In this document: positions 1 through 5,376 of the stretch, one piece after another
Layout: each line of letters begins with the position of its first letter
Position numbering within the stretch: the stretch's first letter is position 1
Assembly (NCBI GenBank): GCA_021784635.1
Contig: JAJYHS010000104.1
Coordinates: forward strand, 1 to 5,376
Reading direction: 5' to 3'
Length of the DNA: 5,376 nucleotides
DNA from: a bacterium
GTDB taxonomy: Bacteria; Bdellovibrionota; Bdellovibrionia; Bdellovibrionales; UBA1609
Program-made: the position numbers and the translations under genes
Notes under the pieces: model-generated
Database searches by the model: none
Told to the model about the DNA's origin: nothing
Seen by the model: the letters and a program-made list of their open reading frames with translations, nothing else

Positions 1-2
1 GC

Positions 3-167
3 AAAGATTTAAGAACCGAAAAAGATTTCATGGCGGCGATTCAAGAACTCGAGTTAGACGAATCGGCTTCGTCGTCTACTGAAAATGAAGAAGACGTGAC
101 AAAAACATACATTGAAGAAGTCGGTGGGATGCCTGCCACTGATACTCAAGACGACGAGAGCTATTAA
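3..167 (+). CDS. C-terminal end of an unidentified protein with an acidic tail (5' end outside the window)
   Basis: Reading frame 3 is open from the left edge for 54 codons and ends at TAA 165-167. The visible peptide begins KDLRTEKDFMAAIQELELDE and continues with a Ser-rich patch, then Glu/Asp clusters, ending DTQDDESY. No domain or motif can be recognised in this fragment, so no function is proposed. The acidic, low-complexity composition suggests a disordered C-terminal tail. The stop overlaps the stop of the converging minus-strand gene: both are TAA read from the shared palindrome TTAA at 164-167. An internal ATG at 30-32 could in principle start a 45-codon peptide, but the frame is open upstream to the edge and no Shine-Dalgarno precedes that ATG, so a partial longer gene is more likely. 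Confidence that it is coding is moderate because only 165 bases are visible. Confidence 0.6.
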   Translation, partial: KDLRTEKDFMAAIQELELDESASSSTENEEDVTKTYIEEVGGMPATDTQDDESY

Positions 168-184
168 TTGTCGTCAGAGTGATC
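141..184. terminator. Imperfect hairpin across two convergent stop codons, possible bidirectional terminator
   Basis: An inverted repeat pairs GACGAC (150-155) with GTCGTC (170-175) around a 14-nt loop that contains both stop codons. Outside an aa/a internal loop, ACTC (144-147) pairs with GAGT (177-180). Beyond a single bulged G (181), GAT (141-143) pairs with ATC (182-184). The position between convergent genes suits a shared terminator. There is no U-tract on either strand, so it is not a canonical intrinsic terminator, and the stem may simply follow from both proteins ending in Asp-Asp codons. Confidence 0.3.
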
Positions 185-694
185 ACCGCAATCGTTTTCG
201 TCTTCATCCAGTTCCGTACCGGGTTGGTCGGCATCTTCTTGAACGAGACTATCTGATTTAAGGCCGAGCAATCGATCCGCTTCGGCTTCAAGCGCGGTGT
301 TTTCCGTCGAAAAGCGCACAAATACCGGTCGATTTTCAATCGTTTGCTTTTGCCATTGGCGAGGCAGTGCGTGCAAGTCTTGGTCGTGATCTAAGTACTC
401 CTGAAGGAGCGAACCCGCGCAATCAACGGCGAAGTGAATTTGTTCAAGTGCGTTTTGTTTAATAGCATCAAAATCGAGCGAGACTTCAAAATTCGCTTGC
501 ACAAGCCGGCCTTGTTCAACGTATCCGATGCGAAAAAGCAGTTCGTTGGCATAAATACGTCCCTCAGTCACAAATTGGCCAGGTTGCTTTTTCAACCATT
601 CTTCGAACGCTTGGTCGAGAACGTCACGGATTTGCGTGAGGAGCTCCGCCGGTAAGCTTGTCCACTGTGTCGATGAGTTCAATCTTGGATTCAT
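164..694 (-). CDS. Hypothetical protein, 176 aa, with acidic C-terminal tail
   Basis: The frame runs from ATG at 694-692 to TAA at 166-164 and encodes 176 residues. I do not recognise the family. There is no signal peptide or membrane segment, so it is probably cytoplasmic. Residues 15-36 look helical (PAELLTQIRDVLDQAFEEWL). Residues 41-75 alternate hydrophobic and polar positions in a beta-like way. Residues 77-102 look helical again. The last 29 residues (148-176) carry 13 Asp/Glu and no Lys/Arg, which suggests a disordered acidic tail. The start is supported by AAGGCGG four bases upstream, and no in-frame start codon lies between this ATG and the upstream stop. It is divergent from miaB across a 51-bp gap and convergent with the left-edge gene, with stops overlapping. 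A candidate promoter (-35 at 759-754, -10 at 735-730) and a 5-codon upstream ORF precede it. It may be lineage-restricted; coding status is likely from length and composition. Confidence 0.75.
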   Translation of the reverse strand: MNPRLNSSTQWTSLPAELLTQIRDVLDQAFEEWLKKQPGQFVTEGRIYANELLFRIGYVEQGRLVQANFEVSLDFDAIKQNALEQIHFAVDCAGSLLQEYLDHDQDLHALPRQWQKQTIENRPVFVRFSTENTALEAEADRLLGLKSDSLVQEDADQPGTELDEDENDCGDHSDDN

Positions 695-716
695 TTGACC
701 GCCTTCATTTGACCGC
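690..716. repeat. Tandem 13-bp direct repeat (14-bp period) over the minus-strand gene start
   Basis: TTCATTTGACCGC occurs at 690-702 and again at 704-716, separated by one base. On the minus strand each copy supplies GCGG followed by TCAAATGA, that is, an SD-like tract and an ATG. On the plus strand each copy supplies TTGACC, but only the second (709-714) has a matching -10 at the right distance. The 14-bp period puts the two ATGs out of frame with each other, which creates a short upstream ORF. Confidence 0.9.
691..708 (-). other. Candidate 5-codon upstream ORF (MKAVK) overlapping the next gene's start
   Basis: On the minus strand ATG at 708-706 begins MKAVK and stops at TGA 693-691. The stop overlaps the start of the 176-aa gene as ATGA (694-691). 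It has its own SD-like GAGCGG four bases upstream. It arises from the tandem duplication and would lie inside the transcript from the predicted minus-strand promoter. Whether it is translated or couples to the downstream start cannot be told from the sequence. Confidence 0.3.
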
Positions 717-737
717 TCAAAAGCACCAGACTATAAC
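709..737 (+). promoter_or_regulatory. Candidate sigma-70-type promoter for miaB and the downstream operon
   Basis: TTGACC (709-714) and TATAAC (732-737) are separated by exactly 17 bp. Each hexamer differs from the housekeeping consensus by one base. Transcription would be expected to begin about 743-746, essentially at the miaB ATG (746). It is the only promoter-like sequence seen upstream of the plus-strand cluster. Confidence 0.65.
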
Positions 738-759
738 TCAATTTAATGCAGACTGACAA
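730..759 (-). promoter_or_regulatory. Candidate divergent promoter for the 176-aa minus-strand gene
   Basis: Read on the minus strand, TTGTCA (759-754) and TATAGT (735-730) are 18 bp apart, each one base from consensus. The -10 overlaps the -10 of the miaB promoter over 732-735 (TATA), and the -35 lies inside miaB codons 3-5. Transcription would start around 722-725, leaving a leader of about 28-31 nt before the ATG at 694. Polymerase could not occupy both promoters at once. Confidence 0.5.
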
Positions 760-2083
760 TAGCGCAAAACCTCAATCTAACGGCGTTTATATTTCAACGT
801 ACGGATGTCAAATGAACGTGAACGACACCGAGCGGATGTATGCGCTCCTTGAAATGTTGAACTATGAGCCGGTATCGCGCCCCGAAGATGCGTCGTTGAT
901 TATCATTAATTCGTGTAGCGTGCGTGAAAAGCCGGTACATAAAGTGCGATCAGAGGTCGGCAAATATCGGGTGCTGAAACAAAACAATCCGCGGCTTAAG
1001 ATCGGAGTGGGTGGATGCGTGGCTCAGCAAGAAAAGGGCAAACTACTCGTTGATCTGCCCATTCTTGATTTTGTCTTTGGTACCGATTCGATTGATAAGT
1101 TGCCGCAAATCGTGCAAGAAGTGACTGCGACCAATCGCCGCGCGGCTTCGGCGCAGTTCACTCACGGTGAGCCTTATCAAATTGAAACTTTGGTGAAAAA
1201 CCCCGGCGTTTCGACGTTCGTCAATATCATGAAAGGCTGCGATAATTTTTGCACCTTTTGCGTTGTGCCGTTCACGCGCGGTCGTGAACGCAGCCGATCT
1301 CTACGCGAAATTGTCGCCGACATCGAAAAACTCACGGTGCGCGGGGTAAAAGAAGTTACCCTTCTCGGACAAAACGTAAATTCGTATCGGTCGCCCGATG
1401 ACGGCGCTGGTTTCGCCGAGCTTCTTAAGCGCCTAGCTACCGAAACCGACGTCAAAAGAATTCGTTTTACTTCGCCACACCCCAAAGACTTCGATGAAGA
1501 ATTGGCTGAAGTTATGCAGACTTATCGGCAGAAAATCATGGAGTATATTCATTTGCCGGCGCAATCCGGGAATACCGAAATTTTAGAAAACATGAACCGT
1601 GGGTATACGCGCGAAGACTACATCGCCAAAGCCCGCATGCTGCAGCAAAAAATTTCGGGCGCCGTACTATCGACGGATTTGATCGTGGGATTTCCGGGTG
1701 AAACTGAGGATCAATTTGAAGACACTATGTCGCTCCTCGATGAAGTGCCTTTTGAAAATATTTACGCGTTTAAATATTCGCCGCGGCCCAATACAAAGGC
1801 GGCAAAAATGTCGAATCAAATTCCTGAAATAGTGAAGAGTGAACGTTTGTCACGGCTCCTCGCGAAGCATAGAGCGCAGGCTTTTGAGATGGCAAAAAAA
1901 TATCAAAATGTGACCCTCAACGTTCTCGTCGAAGAATTTCATGATGATGAAAATTTCTGTTTTGGGCACAGCACGCAAAATAAATCCGTGCATTTTGACG
2001 GAACAAGGGATTTAGTAGGTTGTACCGTACCGGTTAAGGTGACGGAGGCAACCCCGCTTCTGCTTTACGGAGAGTGCGTGTGA
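746..2083 (+). CDS. miaB: tRNA-2-methylthio-N6-dimethylallyladenosine synthase MiaB
   Basis: This radical-SAM methylthiotransferase converts i6A37 to ms2i6A37 in tRNAs that read UNN codons, using two [4Fe-4S] clusters. The 445 residues match the family layout. An N-terminal methylthiotransferase domain (about 13-120) holds the three auxiliary-cluster cysteines C21 (TYGCQMN), C57 (NSCSVRE) and C91 (GGCVAQQ). The radical-SAM domain carries C165-x3-C169-x2-C172 in KGCDNFCTFCVVPFTRGRE, a signature typical of MiaB rather than RimO or MtaB. A C-terminal TRAM RNA-binding domain (about 380-445) includes NKSVHFDG and ends LLLYGECV. The ATG at 746 is the only possible start: an in-frame TAA lies at 734-736, no other ATG, GTG or TTG occurs before C21, and no Shine-Dalgarno precedes it, which fits leaderless translation. 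The stop overlaps the next start as TGATG. In the TRAM domain a usual GRT motif reads GHS, a mild variation. Functional assignment is strong. Confidence 0.96.
   Translation: MQTDNSAKPQSNGVYISTYGCQMNVNDTERMYALLEMLNYEPVSRPEDASLIIINSCSVREKPVHKVRSEVGKYRVLKQNNPRLKIGVGGCVAQQEKGKLLVDLPILDFVFGTDSIDKLPQIVQEVTATNRRAASAQFTHGEPYQIETLVKNPGVSTFVNIMKGCDNFCTFCVVPFTRGRERSRSLREIVADIEKLTVRGVKEVTLLGQNVNSYRSPDDGAGFAELLKRLATETDVKRIRFTSPHPKDFDEELAEVMQTYRQKIMEYIHLPAQSGNTEILENMNRGYTREDYIAKARMLQQKISGAVLSTDLIVGFPGETEDQFEDTMSLLDEVPFENIYAFKYSPRPNTKAAKMSNQIPEIVKSERLSRLLAKHRAQAFEMAKKYQNVTLNVLVEEFHDDENFCFGHSTQNKSVHFDGTRDLVGCTVPVKVTEATPLLLYGECV
2069..2073 (+). promoter_or_regulatory. Ribosome binding site that selects the ATG at 2083
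   Basis: GGAGA ends 9 nt before ATG 2083. An upstream in-frame GTG at 2074 would directly abut this site with no spacing, and the GTG at 2080 would be only 6 nt away. The ATG start, which overlaps the miaB stop by one base, is therefore preferred. Confidence 0.6.
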
Positions 2084-2577
2084 TGAACACCCTAGAGTTA
2101 GACTTGAAATCAAAATCAGACTGGATCGAAATGTTTCCGTTTGGCGTCGCTCTGGGCGCCAGTCAAATGCGACCGGTGATGATATTTAAAGATAAAGCCG
2201 AGAAGCGTGTTTTACCGGTGTGGCTTTCACCCATGGATGCCGGTATTGCCGTAACCCAATCGGCGACTCAAATCGAGGGTTCGCCGCATACGCTTGCGGT
2301 TGAAATCTTAAATAAACTCGGTGTGAAGCTTGAAAAATGTCTTTTTCATGAAGTGCGCGGACATCGTCAGTTCGTGGAGCTTCACTTTGCGGGAGCAAAA
2401 AAATTCAAGTCGATTGTAGCCCGTGCGGATGACGCCATTTCGTTTTGTATGCGTGCGGGTTGTAGATTTTATGCAACTGTCGACTATATCGAACGCTCAC
2501 GCGTTCTCGAGGATCAAATGGTGGTCGCCGGTGCCATGAGAAATATGGAAGCCAACCCCCATCCGTATTTAAACTGA
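2083..2577 (+). CDS. Bifunctional nuclease (BFN/DUF151) family protein
   Basis: The 164-residue product matches the DUF151/BFN domain (Pfam family for bifunctional nucleases). Residues 30-52 give RPVMIFKDKAEKRVLPVWLS, the strand-rich opening with the family's LP[VI]W motif. Residues 68-105 give PHTLAVEILNKLGVKLEKC and the following strands. Residues 110-131 give ARADDAISFCMRAGC, equivalent to the usual R-x-SDAIALALR-AG helix. Plant BFN proteins degrade RNA and single-stranded DNA; most bacterial members are uncharacterised, so nuclease activity here is inference. The conserved Ser before DAI is replaced by Asp, and two cysteines (C122, C127) sit in this helix. The residues after about 140 (EDQMVVAGAMRNM onward) are a short tail outside the core. 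No signal peptide is visible, so it is likely cytoplasmic. The ATG overlaps the miaB stop by 1 nt, indicating translational coupling. Family call is solid; function is uncertain. Confidence 0.88.
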   Translation: MNTLELDLKSKSDWIEMFPFGVALGASQMRPVMIFKDKAEKRVLPVWLSPMDAGIAVTQSATQIEGSPHTLAVEILNKLGVKLEKCLFHEVRGHRQFVELHFAGAKKFKSIVARADDAISFCMRAGCRFYATVDYIERSRVLEDQMVVAGAMRNMEANPHPYLN

Positions 2578-2587
2578 GCCTTAGCTT

Positions 2588-3130
2588 ATGATAATTCCGT
2601 TACCGTTAGAAACGCATCCGCAAAAAGGAACGCCGGGACGAGGTTCGCCTCGGTTAAGTGACGGGGTTTTTGTCGCGCCAACAGCCACCATCATAGGGGA
2701 CGTTGAAGTTGGAAGAGACGCTTCGATTTGGTTTAACGCTGTTTTGCGCGGAGATGTGATGCCCATTCGAATTGGCGACGAATCTAATATTCAAGACGGT
2801 GTTATTGTACACGGGACTTACAACAAATGTGGTGTGACCGTTGGGCGTCGCGTGACGGTAGGTCACGGAGCGATATTGCATGGTTGCGAAATTAGCGATC
2901 TCGTTTTAGTCGGGATGGGTGCCATTATAATGGATCAAGCTCGAATCGGTTCGAATTCGATCGTCGCGGCCGGGGCTCTCGTTGCTGAAGGCAAGCAGTT
3001 CCCGCCGGGGGTTTTGATTGTCGGCCGGCCAGCCCTTGTTAAACGCGAATTGACAGCGGATGAGCGTGAATTTTTAAATAAAAGCGCCAACAATTACATT
3101 CGCTACAAATCGTGGTACAAGGGGATATGA
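2588..3130 (+). CDS. Gamma-class carbonic anhydrase family protein (left-handed beta-helix, YrdA-like)
   Basis: The 180-residue protein is a hexapeptide-repeat, left-handed beta-helix protein of the gamma-carbonic anhydrase family, with turns such as IIGDVEVGRDASIW and VTVGRRVTVGHGAIL. The three expected metal-binding histidines are present at H75 (VIVHGTYN), H93 and H98 (VGHGAILHGC). So are the conserved R54 and D56 (LRGDV) and Q69-D70. The family is a metal-dependent trimer that interconverts CO2 and bicarbonate. Many YrdA-like members show little activity, so catalysis is plausible but not shown. The N-terminus is about ten residues longer than typical, with a Pro/Gly-rich stretch at 11-21. 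ATG 2588 is the first start after an in-frame TAG at 2582-2584. There is no clear Shine-Dalgarno, and the gene sits 10 nt after the preceding stop, so translation probably depends on coupling. Its stop overlaps the guaB start as ATGA. Confidence 0.92.
   Translation: MIIPLPLETHPQKGTPGRGSPRLSDGVFVAPTATIIGDVEVGRDASIWFNAVLRGDVMPIRIGDESNIQDGVIVHGTYNKCGVTVGRRVTVGHGAILHGCEISDLVLVGMGAIIMDQARIGSNSIVAAGALVAEGKQFPPGVLIVGRPALVKRELTADEREFLNKSANNYIRYKSWYKGI
3119..3124 (+). promoter_or_regulatory. Ribosome binding site for guaB at ATG 3127
   Basis: AAGGGG lies two bases before ATG 3127, which is close spacing but the only purine-rich tract nearby. A longer in-frame GTG start at 3112 has no such site upstream and would add five residues not expected in the family. 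ATG 3127 forms the ATGA overlap with the preceding stop. Confidence 0.5.
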
Positions 3131-4431
3131 ACTCGACTGATTCTAATATAATCACTGGCGACGTCGCCTTAACTTTTGACGACATTTTATTGATCCCCGA
3201 GTACTCGGAAATTGTTCCATCGCAAATATCAACAACGAGTTTTTTTGCCCGCGACATCAGCCTTTATATGCCGATTCTCTCGGCGGCTATGGATACCGTG
3301 ACGGAGCGAAAAATTGCGACGGTAATGGCGCAAAATGGCGGTTTCGGGGTCATTCATAAAAACATGGCCATCGAACAACAAGCGTTTCAAGTGGAACGTG
3401 TGAAAAAATATGAAAGTGGCATGATCACCGATCCGATTACATTGTCCCCTGATCATTTGGTTAGTGATGCACTTGATCTCATGCACAAATATTCGATCAG
3501 TGGTGTTCCGATTACGGTCAATGGTAAACTTGTGGGGATTCTTACGAACCGCGATCTGCGTTTTGAAACCAATGTCACCCAACCGATTCGCAACGTGATG
3601 ACAAAAGAAGGCCTCGTTACAGCGCAAGTCGGGACGACCCTTGCCGAAGCGAAAATCGTGCTCCAAAAGCATCGTATAGAAAAGTTGCCGGTTGTTGACG
3701 AAAAATTCAAACTTAAAGGTCTTATTACAATCAAAGATATCGAAAAGGCCAAAGCGTTTCCGTTTGCGACGAAGGATAAGTTGGGCCGCCTTTTTGTTGG
3801 GGCCGCAGTAGGTGTCGACGCCTCGTCGCGTGAGCGAGTTGCGGCACTTGTCCGCTCGGGAGTGGATCTTTTAGTTGTCGATTCGGCCCATGGGCATTCA
3901 AAAAATGTGTTGGCGCAAGTTGAATTTGTTCATCACGAATTTCCAGAGGTTATTTTGGTCGCGGGCAACGTGGTCACGCCCGAAGGTACGGAGGCGCTGA
4001 TTCGCGCCGGTGCCGATGTTGTTAAAGTAGGTGTTGGACCCGGCAGTATCTGTACAACACGAATTATTTCAGGCGTCGGCATGCCGCAAATTTCAGCGGT
4101 AAAAACGTGCTCTGAAGTCGCGCGCAAGCATGGGAAAACTGTCATTGCAGACGGCGGAATTAAATTTTCAGGCGACATTACGAAAGCGCTCGCTCTTGGC
4201 GCGAACACCGTGATGATTGGCAGTCTTTTAGCCGGAGCGGACGAAGCTCCCGGCGAAACGATTTTATATCAGGGCCGTACGTATAAAGTTTATCGTGGAA
4301 TGGGTTCGCTTGGAGCCATGACCGAAGGCTCAAAAGATCGGTATGCACAGGCGGACGTTGAAGACGCCGACAAACTAGTACCCGAAGGCATTGCGGGGAA
4401 GGTCCCCTACAAACGCTCGGCTTCCGCGATA

Positions 4432-4434
<3 letters not shown>
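3127..4434 (+). CDS. guaB: Inosine-5'-monophosphate dehydrogenase GuaB, prematurely stopped at codon 436
   Basis: GuaB oxidises IMP to XMP with NAD+, the first committed step to GMP. The sequence opens with ALTFDDILLIPEYS and MPILSAAMDTVTE (barrel start). A Bateman module of two CBS domains follows at about 99-212 (MITDPITLSPDHLVSDAL; VMTKEGLVTAQVGTTLAEA). Then come VDSAHGHS, VAGNVVTPEG and the catalytic loop GPGSICTTR with C309. IADGGIKFSGD and the flap GSKDRY with the R405-Y406 dyad are also present. Normal family length is about 485-490 residues, but here TAA at 4432-4434 ends the protein at 435. In the same frame, codons 437-494 (to TAG 4609-4611) match the missing C-terminus. The expected full gene is thus 3127-4611. 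The truncated product lacks the Glu-Ser-His segment that helps build the potassium site of the neighbouring subunit, so activity is doubtful. This could be a nonsense mutation, a sequencing error or read-through. Confidence 0.93.
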
Positions 4435-4611
<177 letters not shown>

Positions 4612-4614
4612 ATT

Positions 4615-5376
4615 GTGTCAGAGCCAAAGCCGTTTCTTATTATCGATTTCGGCTCGCAAGTTTCTCAGCTCATTGCGCGCCGGTTGCGAGAACTCGGCTA
4701 CTTTTCTGAACTCTTGCCTTGCAACACTCCAACAAAAACGATTCGCGAAAAACAGCCCGTTGGTATCATTTTAAGCGGCGGTCCGTCGTCCGTTTTTGAC
4801 AACAATGCGCCAGTACCCGAAGTGCGCGATTACGAACCAATCGCTCCAGTTTTGGGCATTTGCTACGGCATGCAACTTTTGGCCTTTAAATATGGCGGGG
4901 TGGTTGAGGCGACCGACAAAAGAGAATACGGCCCGAACACGGTGGAGTGGAAGACCCCCGTGGCCAATGTTCCGAAAAACCAAAAAGTTTGGATGAGTCA
5001 CGGTGATATAGTTAAAGTACCGCCGCCTGGTTTTGAAATTCTCGCATTTTCGAGTAACGGCCACCCGGCGGCGATGCGGGCCCCGCGGCTTTTTGCCGTA
5101 CAATTTCATCCCGAAGTATCGCACACCGATCATGGTACGGAAATTCTTAAATATTTTTGCAAAGAAATTTGTGAGGCGGAGCCGAACTGGTCGGCCAACG
5201 AGATCTTAGAGTCAGCTACAGCCTATATTAAACGAACCGTTGGAGAAAAAGAAAAGGTACTATGCGCCCTAAGCGGCGGAGTCGATTCAACGGTGGTCGG
5301 CAAGTTGCTTACTCAAACGCTCGGGGCCGAACGCGTCATCTGCGTGTTTGTCGAAAACGGGCTGTTGCGAAAAAAT
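4615..5376 (+). CDS. guaA: GMP synthase (glutamine-hydrolysing) GuaA, 5' part; continues past the window
   Basis: GuaA converts XMP to GMP using ATP and ammonia from glutamine. The window holds 254 codons of a protein usually about 510-525 residues. Residues 5-190 are a class I glutamine amidotransferase domain, with FLIIDFGSQVSQLIARRLRE at the start, the oxyanion SGGPSSVFD, the nucleophile C83 in GICYGMQL, and the H165/E167 pair in QFHPEVSHT. The ATP pyrophosphatase domain follows, with its PP-loop SGGVDST at 220-226 and then VFVENGLLRKN at the edge. The GTG start at 4615 is chosen because an in-frame TAG lies two codons upstream, AGAGAGA is at 4601-4607, and the encoded N-terminus begins just before the conserved IIDFGSQ. 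The gene starts 3 nt after the full-length guaB stop at 4611, a tight guaBA operon arrangement. No defects are visible in the part present. Confidence 0.95.
   Translation, partial: MSEPKPFLIIDFGSQVSQLIARRLRELGYFSELLPCNTPTKTIREKQPVGIILSGGPSSVFDNNAPVPEVRDYEPIAPVLGICYGMQLLAFKYGGVVEATDKREYGPNTVEWKTPVANVPKNQKVWMSHGDIVKVPPPGFEILAFSSNGHPAAMRAPRLFAVQFHPEVSHTDHGTEILKYFCKEICEAEPNWSANEILESATAYIKRTVGEKEKVLCALSGGVDSTVVGKLLTQTLGAERVICVFVENGLLRKN

Noticed and set aside
434..655. Plus-strand 73-codon ORF opposite the 176-aa gene
   Set aside because: It lies wholly within the longer minus-strand gene, has no recognisable domain, and the minus-strand frame has a ribosome binding site and promoter; it is an antisense shadow.
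2074..2082. BFN-protein start at GTG 2074
   Set aside because: It abuts the GGAGA ribosome binding site with no spacing; ATG 2083 is 9 nt from it and overlaps the miaB stop by one base.
3112..3126. Longer guaB start at GTG 3112
   Set aside because: No ribosome binding site precedes it and it extends the overlap with the preceding gene to 19 nt, whereas ATG 3127 has AAGGGG upstream and makes a standard ATGA overlap.
4771..5133. Minus-strand 120-codon ORF inside guaA
   Set aside because: It is antisense to the conserved glutamine amidotransferase domain of GuaA and its sequence resembles no family.

Overview
The window reads as chromosomal housekeeping DNA from a Gram-negative-type bacterium of moderate GC content. 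The gene content (miaB, a bifunctional-nuclease family protein, a gamma-carbonic anhydrase, guaB, guaA) and the protein style fit a Bdellovibrio-like or other former deltaproteobacterial lineage. That placement is an impression from general knowledge and was not tested by a search. No mobile elements, CRISPR arrays, tRNAs or rRNAs were seen.

Layout. Positions 3-167 hold the 3' end of a plus-strand gene with an acidic C-terminus. It meets, tail to tail, a minus-strand gene (164-694) of unknown function that also ends in a strongly acidic tail. The two stop codons share the palindrome TTAA, and an imperfect hairpin spans the junction. Between the minus-strand gene and miaB lie only 51 bases. 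These hold two overlapping divergent promoter candidates and a 14-bp-period tandem repeat. The plus-strand promoter would start transcription at, or within a few bases of, the only possible miaB start codon, so miaB is probably read from a leaderless mRNA.

From 746 to the right edge everything is on the plus strand and tightly packed: miaB (746-2083), a DUF151/BFN protein (2083-2577, 1-nt overlap), a gamma-carbonic anhydrase (2588-3130), guaB (from 3127, 4-nt overlap) and guaA (from 4615, running off the window). This looks like one operon. It combines tRNA A37 hypermodification, a putative nuclease, a CO2/bicarbonate enzyme and the two-step conversion of IMP to XMP to GMP.

The most striking point is in guaB. 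The reading frame is stopped by TAA at 4432-4434, after 435 codons. The next 58 codons (4435-4608) continue in the same frame with an intact, conserved IMP dehydrogenase C-terminus, ending in TAG 3 nt before guaA. The truncated protein keeps the catalytic Cys and the Arg-Tyr flap dyad but loses the C-terminal Glu-Ser-His segment that helps form the potassium site. It could be a recent nonsense mutation, a base-call or assembly error, or a read-through stop. The sequence alone cannot decide.
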